From assembly GCA_947471505.1 (NCBI GenBank), contig CANIWM010000058.1, forward strand, positions 1 to 39,669: a stretch of DNA of 39,669 nt, written 5' to 3'. The stretch comes from Chthoniobacteraceae bacterium. GTDB taxonomy: Bacteria; Verrucomicrobiota; Verrucomicrobiia; Chthoniobacterales; Chthoniobacteraceae. Position 1 is the stretch's first letter. Each line of letters begins with the position of its first letter. The position numbers were made by a program, and so were the translations under genes. Shown here piece after piece: positions 1 to 7,171 of the stretch. Below the pieces are notes generated by a model that had not been told where the DNA came from, did no database searches, and saw nothing but the letters and a program-made list of their open reading frames with translations.

Positions 1-73
1 CGGAGTAGCTCAATGGTAGAGCACGCGACTGTTAATCGTGTGGTTGTAGGTTCGAGCCCTACCTCCGGAGCCA
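1..73 (+). tRNA. tRNA-Asn (GUU), lacking two 5' bases
   Basis: The anticodon loop CTGTTAA (29-35) carries GTT at 31-33, which decodes asparagine. The anticodon stem pairs 24-28 with 36-40 (one G-T wobble). The T stem pairs 46-50 with 58-62 around the standard TTCGAGC loop. The 3' acceptor strand (63-69) is followed by discriminator G and an encoded CCA at 71-73. The acceptor strand predicts a 5' strand TCCGGAG, and the window opens at its third base, so the first two bases lie just outside. Everything visible looks functional. Its 3' part is copied at 349-420. Confidence 0.95.
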
Positions 74-85
74 GTTTTGAGGAAA

Positions 86-382
86 ATGAACGAATCCGCA
101 AAATCCCAAACTTACTGGACTTATATCCTCCAGAATCTTGCCGGAAAATTCTACATCGGTCACACCGAAGACGTAGAAAGGCGACTTACGGACCACAACA
201 ATCCTCAGATCGGAAAAGGCAGATTCACTCACAAGCACGACCCATGGCAATTGGTCTGGACCGAGCCACACCCCAGTCGTTCCGAAGCGATGAAGCGCGA
301 GAAGGAAATCAAAGCGATGAAGTCAGCCCGTTGGATTCGAGAGACGTTGCTCAATGGTAGAGTCCCGACGAGTCGGGATTAA
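86..382 (+). CDS. GIY-YIG nuclease-domain protein
   Basis: This 98-residue protein is a single-domain GIY-YIG endonuclease of the UPF0213/YhbQ-like size class. The GIY-equivalent TYIL is followed by FYIGHTEDVERRL, which supplies the second tyrosine and the conserved arginine; EAMKREKEIK holds the likely metal-binding glutamate. The chosen ATG at 86 follows a GAGG at 79-82; a TTG at 77 is an alternative start. The gene begins 12 bases after the tRNA-Asn CCA. Its last residues (about LLNGRVPTSRD) and its TAA stop are encoded by a degenerate second copy of that tRNA. Small GIY-YIG genes adjoining tRNA genes, with tRNA sequence repeated at their far end, suggest a small mobile unit that exploits tRNA loci. 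That role is inference. Similar proteins are also annotated as excinuclease-like or housekeeping nucleases, so the function is not certain. Confidence 0.85.
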   Translation: MNESAKSQTYWTYILQNLAGKFYIGHTEDVERRLTDHNNPQIGKGRFTHKHDPWQLVWTEPHPSRSEAMKREKEIKAMKSARWIRETLLNGRVPTSRD

Positions 383-420
383 TCGTGTGGTTGTAGGTTC
401 GAGCCCTACCTCCGGAGCCA
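349..420 (+). pseudogene. tRNA-Asn remnant with a palindrome in place of the anticodon
   Basis: Positions 349-362 match bases 8-21 of the upstream tRNA-Asn, and 379-420 match bases 32-73 exactly, including CCA. Between them, the ten tRNA bases 22-31 (5' half of the anticodon arm and first anticodon base) are replaced by the 16-base perfect palindrome TCCCGACGAGTCGGGA (363-378). The 5' acceptor strand is absent. It therefore cannot fold as a normal tRNA and is read instead as the 3' end of the GIY-YIG gene, whose stop codon is the TAA at 380-382. Confidence 0.9.
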
Positions 421-594
421 ATATCGGATCAGACTCATATTGGAACGTCAGCACCGTGCGTTGGTCGGCATTGGCGGAGCCGGGAAACGTTTCAGTAACC
501 GGATGCAATGCACCTACTCGCGATTGTCCGTTCGAACCGAAGTCGAATGGCTTGCCAAAAACGGCCGTCTTTTTGCAGCCTCAAACTGCTACTT

Positions 595-1224
595 ATGAAA
601 AATCGATCCCGATTCCATCGACTCCGCTCCCTCGTCGCCTGTCTCGCGCCGCTGGCGGCTTCACTGTATGCGGCCGAGACCCCCGTCGCTCCCTTGGACG
701 GCGGCACCAACTCCAGCACGTTCGAGACTTCGAATGAGCAGAGCCTGCCCGCTCTCGGTTGGTCGAATGTGAGCGGCGCTGCTCGCGTCTTCGACCTTGC
801 CACCAATGGCGCGCTCGTCGGCACGACGCCCTACGATAACTACGAGGTGCAGCACGCGACGAGCACGGCGGTCGCGGCAAATACGCACTACCGCGTGCGT
901 GTGAAAATGGGCTTCTTCGCGGGACTGGGCGGCGCCACGGCGGGCTACCGGCTCGAACTTGGCACGGTGAATGGCGGCGTCTTTTCCCAGATTGGAACCA
1001 CGACGGGCAGCGTGAGCTACGCGGGCTATATCGGCTCCGGCACGTTTTCCGGAAACGCGGTGCTCGACGTAAATACCGGTGCGACTGTGAGCGGCGATGC
1101 CCTCGCGGTCCGCTGGGCGCAGACTTCCACGACGGGCGCGGGCACTTCGGATTTTTTCGGCATTGATGAGCCAAATCCAAAGTGGTCGCTGCATTCACTT
1201 TTTGGAAATCCGCAAGTAACTTAG
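595..1224 (+). CDS. Exported protein, probably truncated at the C-terminus
   Basis: This 209-residue product starts at the ATG that directly precedes a signal peptide: basic MKNRSRFHRLR, a hydrophobic stretch, then a likely cleavage after SLYAA. An upstream ATG at 508 would add 29 residues in front of the signal and is unlikely. The mature part is small-residue-rich beta-type sequence (for example STFETSNEQSLPALGW, and repeated T/G/V/A runs), resembling secreted proteins common in Verrucomicrobiota that end in a PEP-CTERM anchor. The beta pattern stops at SDFFGIDE, followed by an unrelated tail ending in TAG, with no sorting signal. I infer a 3' truncation. A short dispersed repeat (1278-1301) follows in the intergenic region. 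The specific function is unknown. Confidence 0.65.
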   Translation: MKNRSRFHRLRSLVACLAPLAASLYAAETPVAPLDGGTNSSTFETSNEQSLPALGWSNVSGAARVFDLATNGALVGTTPYDNYEVQHATSTAVAANTHYRVRVKMGFFAGLGGATAGYRLELGTVNGGVFSQIGTTTGSVSYAGYIGSGTFSGNAVLDVNTGATVSGDALAVRWAQTSTTGAGTSDFFGIDEPNPKWSLHSLFGNPQVT

Positions 1225-1277
1225 TATCAGGCACTCACTACGCATCAGAATTTTTAGCAGCGGATATTTCATGCAAA

Positions 1278-1301
1278 AGTACGACGGGGACAGACTGATT
1301 A
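1278..1301 (+). repeat. Dispersed 24-bp repeat, copy A
   Basis: This matches copies at 6552-6575 (one mismatch) and 8264-8287 (identical), plus a 13-base partial at 6538. The core is TACGACGGGGACAGA. It lies between two convergent genes. Just downstream, AGACT GATT AGTCT can form a short hairpin. Confidence 0.8.
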
Positions 1302-1373
1302 GTCTATCAACGAGCTGAAAGCGACTGACCGTGAAAGCTGTTCCGTTTTCCCACAAGGAGCGTCCAATCCTGC

Positions 1374-1931
1374 CTACTTCAGCTTTTTCTCTTCCTGATA
1401 GCGCGCTTCGTAATCCTCTGCGTTCGTCTTGAGGACAGCCAGCGCGTTGTCCGACCAGGCCTTCAACTGCGGGTTCTGAATGCTCTTCGCGGCATTCTCC
1501 ATATCCTTGTGCGCTTTCTTGGATGATTTCGCGAGGGTCTCGAGGTGGGCGAGGCGGAATCCTTTTTCCTTTGCGTTCGGGTTTGCCGCGAGCTCTGCCG
1601 CTTCCTTTTTTGAAATATCCGTTGCGAGCCCCTTCACTCCATTGTCCACGCACATGGTCGCGAAAGGCGTCCAGAGTGCGATGAGTTTCACGTGTCGCGG
1701 CTGCAGCCATTTTGAGAAATCCGGCTCAAGCTCTTTGATTCCGTTCCAGCGTCCGGCCAGCTTGAGTTGAAAGTGCATAATCTCCGCGGTGGTCTTGGCG
1801 AAGCGATTGTCGGTCGGCCCGAAGGGTTTTGCCGTAGTGGTCGTCGTCCCAGCGACTGGAGTGCCGGGCTGTGCGTTCTGCGCGTGAGCCGCGCTGGCGA
1901 GGAGAGTGATGGCGAAAATGATGGTTTTCAT
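1374..1931 (-). CDS. DUF4142-like exported protein
   Basis: This 185-residue protein has a clear signal peptide (MKTIIFAITLLASAAHAQ, cleavage after AHA). A short T-rich linker and a helical domain follow. The pattern DNRFAKTTAEIMHFQLKLAG, an H-rich middle helix and a lysine-rich end with KKAHKDMENA fits the four-helix DUF4142 family (predicted ferritin-like, periplasmic or outer-membrane associated, often stress-linked). The match is by pattern only and is somewhat diverged. It ends with TAG, which matters because two other genes here contain in-frame TAG codons: this one shows that TAG is a normal stop. It is divergent from the sigma factor at 2251. Confidence 0.7.
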   Translation of the reverse strand: MKTIIFAITLLASAAHAQNAQPGTPVAGTTTTTAKPFGPTDNRFAKTTAEIMHFQLKLAGRWNGIKELEPDFSKWLQPRHVKLIALWTPFATMCVDNGVKGLATDISKKEAAELAANPNAKEKGFRLAHLETLAKSSKKAHKDMENAAKSIQNPQLKAWSDNALAVLKTNAEDYEARYQEEKKLK

Positions 1932-2250
1932 GGAAGCATTCTTTAGCAGTCCGTTGAGAAACTGGGAAATAGCGAATACGAATCAGACTGAAGCGATTTC
2001 TCAAAGAGCTGAAAGTGAATTGTTCTTTCCCGATTCGGAATGAAGTCGCAGAGAGCGCCGCGCTAGGAAAATCGGTGTCGAAAAAGTTTGGCACAGGGGA
2101 GCGGACGGTCATGCTCCGAGTCATCCTCATGAACGTCTTAATTTCATCGCGAGCGCGGATCCGCCGGAAATTCTCCTCCCGTCCTGACCGTTTCCGGTGC
2201 GGCGGACGCGAAAGCAATTTCTTAGCAGATGTGCATGATAGCCGGAGCTC
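1932..2250. other. Intergenic region between divergent genes
   Basis: These 319 bases must hold the promoters for the DUF4142-like gene (minus) and for the sigma factor (plus). No gene, RNA structure or convincing sigma-70 hexamer pair stood out. A GGAG at 2244-2247 probably serves the sigma factor ATG. Confidence 0.4.
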
Positions 2251-2967
2251 ATGAGAATCCGTGACGACGCTCCCGACTTTGCCACCACCCGCTGGAGCGT
2301 CGTGCTCGCGGCGGGCGGCACGGGGGCGGGCGGGGAGCGGGCGCTGGCGGAGTTGTGCGAGGGCTACTGGTACCCGCTTTACGCATTTGTCCGGCGGCAG
2401 GGGAACGCGCCCCATGATGCGGAGGATTTGACTCAGGAGTTTTTTGCCCGCCTGATCGAAAAGGGCTGGCTCGGGGATGTCGGGCGCGAGCGCGGGAAGT
2501 TCCGCTCGTGGCTGCTCGCGGCGATGAAACACTTTCTGGCAAACGAATGGGATCGCGCCCGCGCACTGAAACGCGGCGGCGGCGGAGTCGTGTCTTTCGA
2601 CGCCCTCACTGCCGAGCAGCGCTACGCCGCCGAGCCGGTGGACGGCGCTGGCGCGGAAAAGCTCTTCGACCGGAGCTGGGCGCTCCAGCTCCTCGACCGC
2701 GTGCTCTCGCGGCTTCGCGCCGAGTTTGAGACGCAGGGAAAAGCGCGTGCCTTTGAGGAGTTGAAAGCGACCATCCTCGGCGATGCCGCGCCGCTCGCGG
2801 AAATCGCAGCCCGCCTCGGCACGAGCGTGAGCGCCGTGAAAGCCGCCGCGCACCGCCTGCGCCACCGCTACCGCGAATTGTTGCGGGCGGAAATCGCCGA
2901 AACCGTCCCCCTTGCAGCCGACATCGATGACGAACTCGCGCACCTGTTTTCCGCACTCAATGAATAA
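2251..2967 (+). CDS. ECF-type RNA polymerase sigma factor
   Basis: This 238-residue sigma factor has region 2 signatures (YWYPLYAFVRRQG, then DAEDLTQEFFARLIEKG, and FRSWLLAAMKHFLANEWDRARA) and a C-terminal region 4 helix-turn-helix (PLAEIAARLGTSVSAVKAAAHRLRHRYRELL). The opening DFATTRWSVVLAAG is typical of large sigma factors found in Verrucomicrobiota beside Ser/Thr kinases. At 238 residues it is longer than classical ECF factors because of extra sequence between regions 2 and 4. There is no anti-sigma gene; the kinase starting 66 bases downstream is the likely partner, so control may run through phosphorylation. The start ATG follows GGAG with a short spacing. Confidence 0.9.
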   Translation: MRIRDDAPDFATTRWSVVLAAGGTGAGGERALAELCEGYWYPLYAFVRRQGNAPHDAEDLTQEFFARLIEKGWLGDVGRERGKFRSWLLAAMKHFLANEWDRARALKRGGGGVVSFDALTAEQRYAAEPVDGAGAEKLFDRSWALQLLDRVLSRLRAEFETQGKARAFEELKATILGDAAPLAEIAARLGTSVSAVKAAAHRLRHRYRELLRAEIAETVPLAADIDDELAHLFSALNE

Positions 2968-2981
2968 ACCGCAAAATAATC

Positions 2982-3008
2982 TGCAACCGTCGGCCCGGTG
3001 ATTCTTAT
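2982..3008 (+). promoter_or_regulatory. Possible ECF promoter before the kinase gene
   Basis: TGCAACC at 2982-2988 resembles the AAC-type -35 element of ECF sigma factors, followed by ATTCTTAT at 3001-3008, where a -10 element would lie if spacing is short. It sits in the 66-base gap between sigma factor and kinase. GCAACC also occurs in the gap upstream of the second sigma factor (near 16945 on the minus strand). No start site is known; this is a weak inference. Confidence 0.2.
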
Positions 3009-3033
3009 GTAACAGGCGAACACCACACACACC

Positions 3034-6000
3034 ATGAACGAAACCTTACGCCAGTGCCCGCAATGCAACGCCCCGCTCCCTCCCAACGCGCCGCAGGGAC
3101 TTTGCCCGCGATGCCTTCTCAACGCCGCCGCCCCGCCCCCGGAGGCCATCCCCGGCGACATCATCGACATCGGCGATGCCGCCGAGGTCGCAAAGGCGCT
3201 GCCGCAGTTTGAAATCATCGAGATGCTCGGGCAGGGCGGCATGGGCGTCGTGTACAAGGCCCGGCAGATCGTGCTGGACCGCGTGGTCGCGCTGAAGATC
3301 CTCCCGCCCGCCGATGCGTTCTCGCCGGATTTCGTCGAGCGCTTTCGCCGCGAGGCCCGCTCGCTCGCGAAGCTGAACCACCCGAACATCGTCAACGTTT
3401 ACGACTTCGGCGAAACGGGCGGGCTTTACTACATCATCATGGAGTTCGTGGACGGCGCGAACCTGCGCCAGCTTTTCCAGACGCGGAAGCTCACGTCCGC
3501 CGAGGCGCTGGCCATCGTGCCGAAGATTTGCGACGCCCTGCAATACGCGCACGAGGAGGGCCTCGTGCATCGCGACATCAAGCCCGAGAACCTGCTCATC
3601 GACAAAAAGGGCCGCGTGAAAATCGCCGACTTCGGCCTCGCGAAACTCCTGCGCCGCGAACCGCTCGACATGACGCTCACGCTCTCCGGCACGGCGCTCG
3701 GCACACTGCGCTACATGGCCCCGGAGCAGATGGACAAGCCCGAGACCGTGGATCATCGCGCGGACCTGTATTCGCTCGGCGTGGTCATCTACGAGATGCT
3801 CACCGGCGAGACGCCCGTGGGCCGCTACGAGTTGCCGTCGCAAAAGGCGCAGGTGGATGTGCGCTTCGACGAGATCGTGCTGCACGCGCTAGAGCGGGAA
3901 CCTTCCCGCCGCTACCAGCACGCGAGCGAGGTGAAGACGGACGTGGAAAACGTGACGGGCAAGCCATCACCTCAAGCAATAACAGGTCGAGCCTCTGAGG
4001 CTCCTCCCTCACTCCAGCACACGGTGGCGTTGCAAAGCACAGCCGATTTTCGGAAGGAGGACGCGAAGGGCATTCTCCGGGTCGTCATGGCCATCCTCGT
4101 GAGCCTGAGCGCCATCGGCACTGCGGCGGGTGTCGTCGGTTTCGCACGGGTGATCGTGCCGGCGTTTCGCCCGGACACAATCCGCGGTGCGGTGGAAACC
4201 CTCGGTCGGGACGCCTTTCAATTCATCGGCATTCTGATCCTCTCGCTTATGGGACTTTTCCTTTTGCCCAAGGCGATACGGCAGGGACGCGACCGGCTGG
4301 CGCGAGTCGTTGCGTTCGACCTTGTGATCATGGGCGCGATGCTGACGCTGGCGTGCGAGAAGCAATGGTTCGGGCCAGCGGTGCCGTATTGGGTGGGCGG
4401 GCTGGTTTCGATCGCGGCTTTCGCCTGCTGGATTGTTTTGCGTGGGAAGGACGTGCGGGCAGTATTTACATCGCCAGAAAGACCGGGAGGTTTCGAGGCC
4501 GCAGGCGAGGCTGGTGCTCCCGCATCGTCTTCCGAAGTCACGCCGTCCCAGCCAACACGCCATCTGCTCTCCGCCGCGCTCGTGCTGCTGTGCCTCTTCG
4601 GGTTCTTCTTCGGTCTCAGCTTCCAGGCGAAAACCGGAGGGACCGCTGCGGGCGTCACGGAGATCATCACGGTCGGCGCGCTCGATCCGCTTTTCGTCCG
4701 GGAAAAGGGGCCGTCGGGTTTCGAGACGGGCCTCAACTTTTTCTCGTGGTCATTCTTCGCCGTGGTCGTCGGCGGGATCGCGTTCGGTGCGGTGTGGCGG
4801 ATCGGTCGTGAGGATCGGGCAAAGGTGCCGCGCGATGCGGCGTGGTGGCGCGGCTGGTGGAAGCAAGTCGGCGTGTGGGGCGGACTGCTGCTCATCGTGT
4901 GCATCGTCCGCACCGTGATGGATCCGGCGAAGGTCTTGCAACTGCCCGGCAACCGCACCGTGTCGGCCAAATACAACAAGCAACTGGCACCGTCCATTCC
5001 GCCCCTCGGCACCATCACGAATGGCATCGGCGCGCAGTTCACCGTTCCCGCTGGGCAGGTGGCGATCTTTGAAATTGTGACACGGAAGGACAAAGCCACC
5101 GTGCCCGTTCCTCCCCATTGCGCGTACGTTCTTGCCGGGGAAGGACCAATTGCAGGGACATTTCGCTGGTCGCGTGAACCGGAGCAGAAGGACGGCCCTT
5201 TCCGGAGGTGGCGGATCGAACTCGTTTCGGAAGCGGGAACCGGATCCACCGGCGGCATCGCCCTGCCGGAGGCGTTGGACGCCGTGGTCGGCGCGCGCGG
5301 CCTCGGACTTGGGGTTCTCGAACCGAATGAGGAGAATGTCCACTGGGGAACCGCTGACGTGGAGAACCTGCCGACCAACGGGCTCGTCGGGCTGCGGGTG
5401 ACCACCACGGCTCACAATCTAAAGACCGGCGGGGAAGGCATCGCCACGACCGAATGGAAGGGGGCAAAGACGGGGCCGACTTCCTCCTCGGGTAAGGTGG
5501 AACCCCCGAAGCAGCCGTTCATGATCGGACTGGCCGGCCCGGAACTGACGAATGAAGCGATGAAGGGTCTGAAGCTCTCCAAGCTGCAGACCGATGAGAT
5601 CAACCGGATCGTGATGGCGTATCACCGCGACTACCTCGCGCTGCAACGGCAGCACTCGACGGTGGGCAAGGATGACGCGGGACGGATCGTTGTCACCATC
5701 ACGCCCTTCTACGATGAATGCCTCGCGCTGGCGAAGCGCTTGCAGACGGAACTCGGCGGCATCGTCGATCCGGCGCTGCTGCCCGTGGTGAAGGACGGCG
5801 AGCTGCCGTTTCAGATCTTCAATTGGGGCGGGGCCTACAACGAGACGATCACGATGTGGAAGACCGATGGAAAATATTTCGTCGAAGAAAAACTCACGTC
5901 GTCACAGGGACATGACCGCGACCCTTACACGTTCAACATGTCGGGTCCGAAGCTCGAAGAGATCCCCGAGTCGTTCCGCATTTACTGGCGCGAAGAATGA
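3034..6000 (+). CDS. Membrane Ser/Thr protein kinase with zinc ribbon
   Basis: This is a 988-residue receptor-type kinase. Residues 8-27 form a zinc ribbon (C8-x2-C11 and C24-x2-C27). The kinase domain spans about 63-310: glycine loop GQGGMGVVY, lysine K88 in VALKIL, catalytic HRDIKPEN (about 178-185), DFG at about 199 and APEQ in the activation segment, so it should be active. About seven hydrophobic segments follow between residues 345 and 645 (for example VVMAILVSLSAIGTAAGVV and LLSAALVLLCLFGFFFG). A roughly 340-residue C-terminal part then follows, probably outside the cytoplasm. It likely senses an envelope signal and acts on the neighbouring sigma factor; that link is inference from gene order. 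Its stop overlaps the start of a small lipoprotein gene (ATGA). Confidence 0.92.
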   Translation: MNETLRQCPQCNAPLPPNAPQGLCPRCLLNAAAPPPEAIPGDIIDIGDAAEVAKALPQFEIIEMLGQGGMGVVYKARQIVLDRVVALKILPPADAFSPDFVERFRREARSLAKLNHPNIVNVYDFGETGGLYYIIMEFVDGANLRQLFQTRKLTSAEALAIVPKICDALQYAHEEGLVHRDIKPENLLIDKKGRVKIADFGLAKLLRREPLDMTLTLSGTALGTLRYMAPEQMDKPETVDHRADLYSLGVVIYEMLTGETPVGRYELPSQKAQVDVRFDEIVLHALEREPSRRYQHASEVKTDVENVTGKPSPQAITGRASEAPPSLQHTVALQSTADFRKEDAKGILRVVMAILVSLSAIGTAAGVVGFARVIVPAFRPDTIRGAVETLGRDAFQFIGILILSLMGLFLLPKAIRQGRDRLARVVAFDLVIMGAMLTLACEKQWFGPAVPYWVGGLVSIAAFACWIVLRGKDVRAVFTSPERPGGFEAAGEAGAPASSSEVTPSQPTRHLLSAALVLLCLFGFFFGLSFQAKTGGTAAGVTEIITVGALDPLFVREKGPSGFETGLNFFSWSFFAVVVGGIAFGAVWRIGREDRAKVPRDAAWWRGWWKQVGVWGGLLLIVCIVRTVMDPAKVLQLPGNRTVSAKYNKQLAPSIPPLGTITNGIGAQFTVPAGQVAIFEIVTRKDKATVPVPPHCAYVLAGEGPIAGTFRWSREPEQKDGPFRRWRIELVSEAGTGSTGGIALPEALDAVVGARGLGLGVLEPNEENVHWGTADVENLPTNGLVGLRVTTTAHNLKTGGEGIATTEWKGAKTGPTSSSGKVEPPKQPFMIGLAGPELTNEAMKGLKLSKLQTDEINRIVMAYHRDYLALQRQHSTVGKDDAGRIVVTITPFYDECLALAKRLQTELGGIVDPALLPVVKDGELPFQIFNWGGAYNETITMWKTDGKYFVEEKLTSSQGHDRDPYTFNMSGPKLEEIPESFRIYWREE

Positions 6001-6149
6001 ACTCTGTGAAATCACCACTCCGCTTCCTCCTTCCCGTCGCGAGCAGCGCAGTATTGGCCGCCTGCTACGCGACGCAAACACCACGTCGTAATTCACCTTC
6101 AAAAATGAAACCACGCTCCACATTCACACTCTCCCCGCCTGACCGATGA
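5997..6149 (+). CDS. Small lipoprotein, 50 residues
   Basis: This short gene overlaps the kinase stop (ATGA at 5997-6000), and its own stop overlaps the next start (ATGA at 6146-6149). The product begins MNSVKSPLRFLLPVASSAVL and runs into AAC, giving a basic N-terminus, a hydrophobic core and a lipobox with the acylated cysteine at position 23. About 27 polar and basic residues follow. The double overlap implies translational coupling within the sigma-kinase operon. A lipoprotein next to a membrane kinase could be an accessory or input factor, but that is inference; no family is recognised. Confidence 0.6.
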   Translation: MNSVKSPLRFLLPVASSAVLAACYATQTPRRNSPSKMKPRSTFTLSPPDR

Positions 6150-6529
6150 ATCCTGACACCAAACCATCTGGCCTGCCGACGTTCCTGACGTTCACGTTCA
6201 ACAGACACTTTTTCACCGGATTTTTCGTGGCGTTCGGCCTTTTCATCGCGGTCAACGTGAGCTCGTATTTCTTTACCCATAACCTTCCCAATCCCAAGTC
6301 AGGCACTCCGAACGCATACGAAGTTGGGTTTCCGAAAATATTCTGGGTCGTCGGCCTGCCCTTCGCCCAGAGTTCAGAACGCTCGAACCCGGATTTGCTT
6401 TATCCCGGCTTCTACTGGCGCTCCCTCCTCGCCGACATCGCAGTGCTCTTCGCGTGCAGTTTCATCGTCGGGGACTTGGTTCAGAAACGGAAGGCGCGAA
6501 GGGAAATGCGTCAACCATCGGGAGGATGA
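6146..6529 (+). CDS. Small membrane protein of the sigma-kinase operon
   Basis: This 127-residue protein has two hydrophobic segments: FFTGFFVAFGLFIAVNVSSYFF near the N-terminus and SLLADIAVLFACSFIVGDLV near the C-terminus, with a polar loop between them and a basic tail (QKRKARREMR). By the positive-inside rule the tail is probably cytoplasmic. I do not recognise a family. It is translationally coupled to the lipoprotein gene before it, so it probably serves the same membrane signalling unit. Confidence 0.65.
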   Translation: MNPDTKPSGLPTFLTFTFNRHFFTGFFVAFGLFIAVNVSSYFFTHNLPNPKSGTPNAYEVGFPKIFWVVGLPFAQSSERSNPDLLYPGFYWRSLLADIAVLFACSFIVGDLVQKRKARREMRQPSGG

Positions 6530-6537
6530 TCTTATGG

Positions 6538-6575
6538 AGTACGACGGGGAGAGTACGACGGGGACAGAGTGATTA
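6538..6575 (+). repeat. Dispersed repeat, copy B (one partial plus one full)
   Basis: A 13-base partial copy at 6538-6550 is directly followed by a full 24-base copy at 6552-6575 that differs from copies A and C at one base (GAGTGATT for GACTGATT). It lies at the 3' end of the sigma-kinase operon. Confidence 0.75.
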
Positions 6576-6600
6576 TTCTCCTGCGTTGTGCGGAGACCCT

Positions 6601-6635
6601 GTAGGGCAAAGACGGGGCCGGGACGGCCCCGCTAC
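6601..6635 (+). repeat. GC-rich hairpin
   Basis: A 7-bp stem CGGGGCC (6613-6619) and GGCCCCG (6625-6631) encloses a 5-base loop; outer GTAG/CTAC at 6601-6604 and 6632-6635 can also pair. There is no T-run, so it is not a classical terminator. It may be a REP-like element or a weak transcription end for the operon. Confidence 0.5.
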
Positions 6636-6732
6636 TTTGGCGCTTCTTTGCGGTTGGGTTGCGCGGGGTGGCGAAAAGATGGCTCTTTTTGACCATGTCT
6701 CTCAAGAATGAGTGAGCAAAAGTCCTCATTAT

Positions 6733-7014
6733 GCCACCTTGGACGGACAAGGTAACGCAACGAACGCTCGTCGTGCCACCTTGGACGGACAAGGTGACGC
6801 AACGAACGCTCGTCGTGCCACCTTGGACGGACAAGGTAACGCAACGAACGCTCTTCGTGCCACCTTAGACGGACAAGGTAACGCAACGAACGCTCGTCAT
6901 GCCACCTTGGACGGGCAAGGTAACGCAACGAACGCTCGTCATGCCACCTTGGACGGGCAAGGTAACGCAACGAACGCTCGTCGTGTCACCTTGGGCTGGC
7001 AAGGCGGGATGACG
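6733..7014 (+). repeat. 42-bp tandem repeat array, six units plus a degenerate seventh
   Basis: Units start at 6733, 6775, 6817, 6859, 6901 and 6943; a diverged partial unit follows at 6985. Units differ from each other at one to three bases. Each contains ACCTTG-N6-CAAGGT (the fourth has ACCTTA), an inverted repeat with 6-base arms. Because 42 is a multiple of three, all frames stay open. The plus-strand frame from GTG at 6712 would encode repeats of ATLDGQGNATNARR, ending at 7089, and the minus strand is open too. I see no unique spacers as in CRISPR, and cannot show that any frame is translated. Confidence 0.85.
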
Positions 7015-7171
7015 ATGGATTTTTACAATAAATTGCTGGGAGTTTTCAAACGCCGCTCTTTCTTCAAGCTCTCAATAGGACGGCCATAGTAGCCATGAGA
7101 GCTTTACACTAGGTGTCTTGCGCCGGGGCATCGTTGCGGGCATTGTGGACGCCTCAATCAAACCTATTTCT

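Noticed and set aside
363-378. Palindrome as a rho-independent terminator of the GIY-YIG gene
   Set aside because: It lies inside the coding region and has no following T-run.
2087-2115. Sigma-54 promoter suggested by TTGGCAC upstream of the sigma factor gene
   Set aside because: The -12 GC element is missing at the required spacing.
6733-7014. CRISPR array
   Set aside because: Units are contiguous 42-bp near-identical copies with no unique spacers, and no cas genes are present.
6712-7089. Confident protein-coding gene for the 42-bp repeat
   Set aside because: Open frames occur on both strands because of the unit length; there is no ribosome site or known domain, so it is listed only as a repeat.
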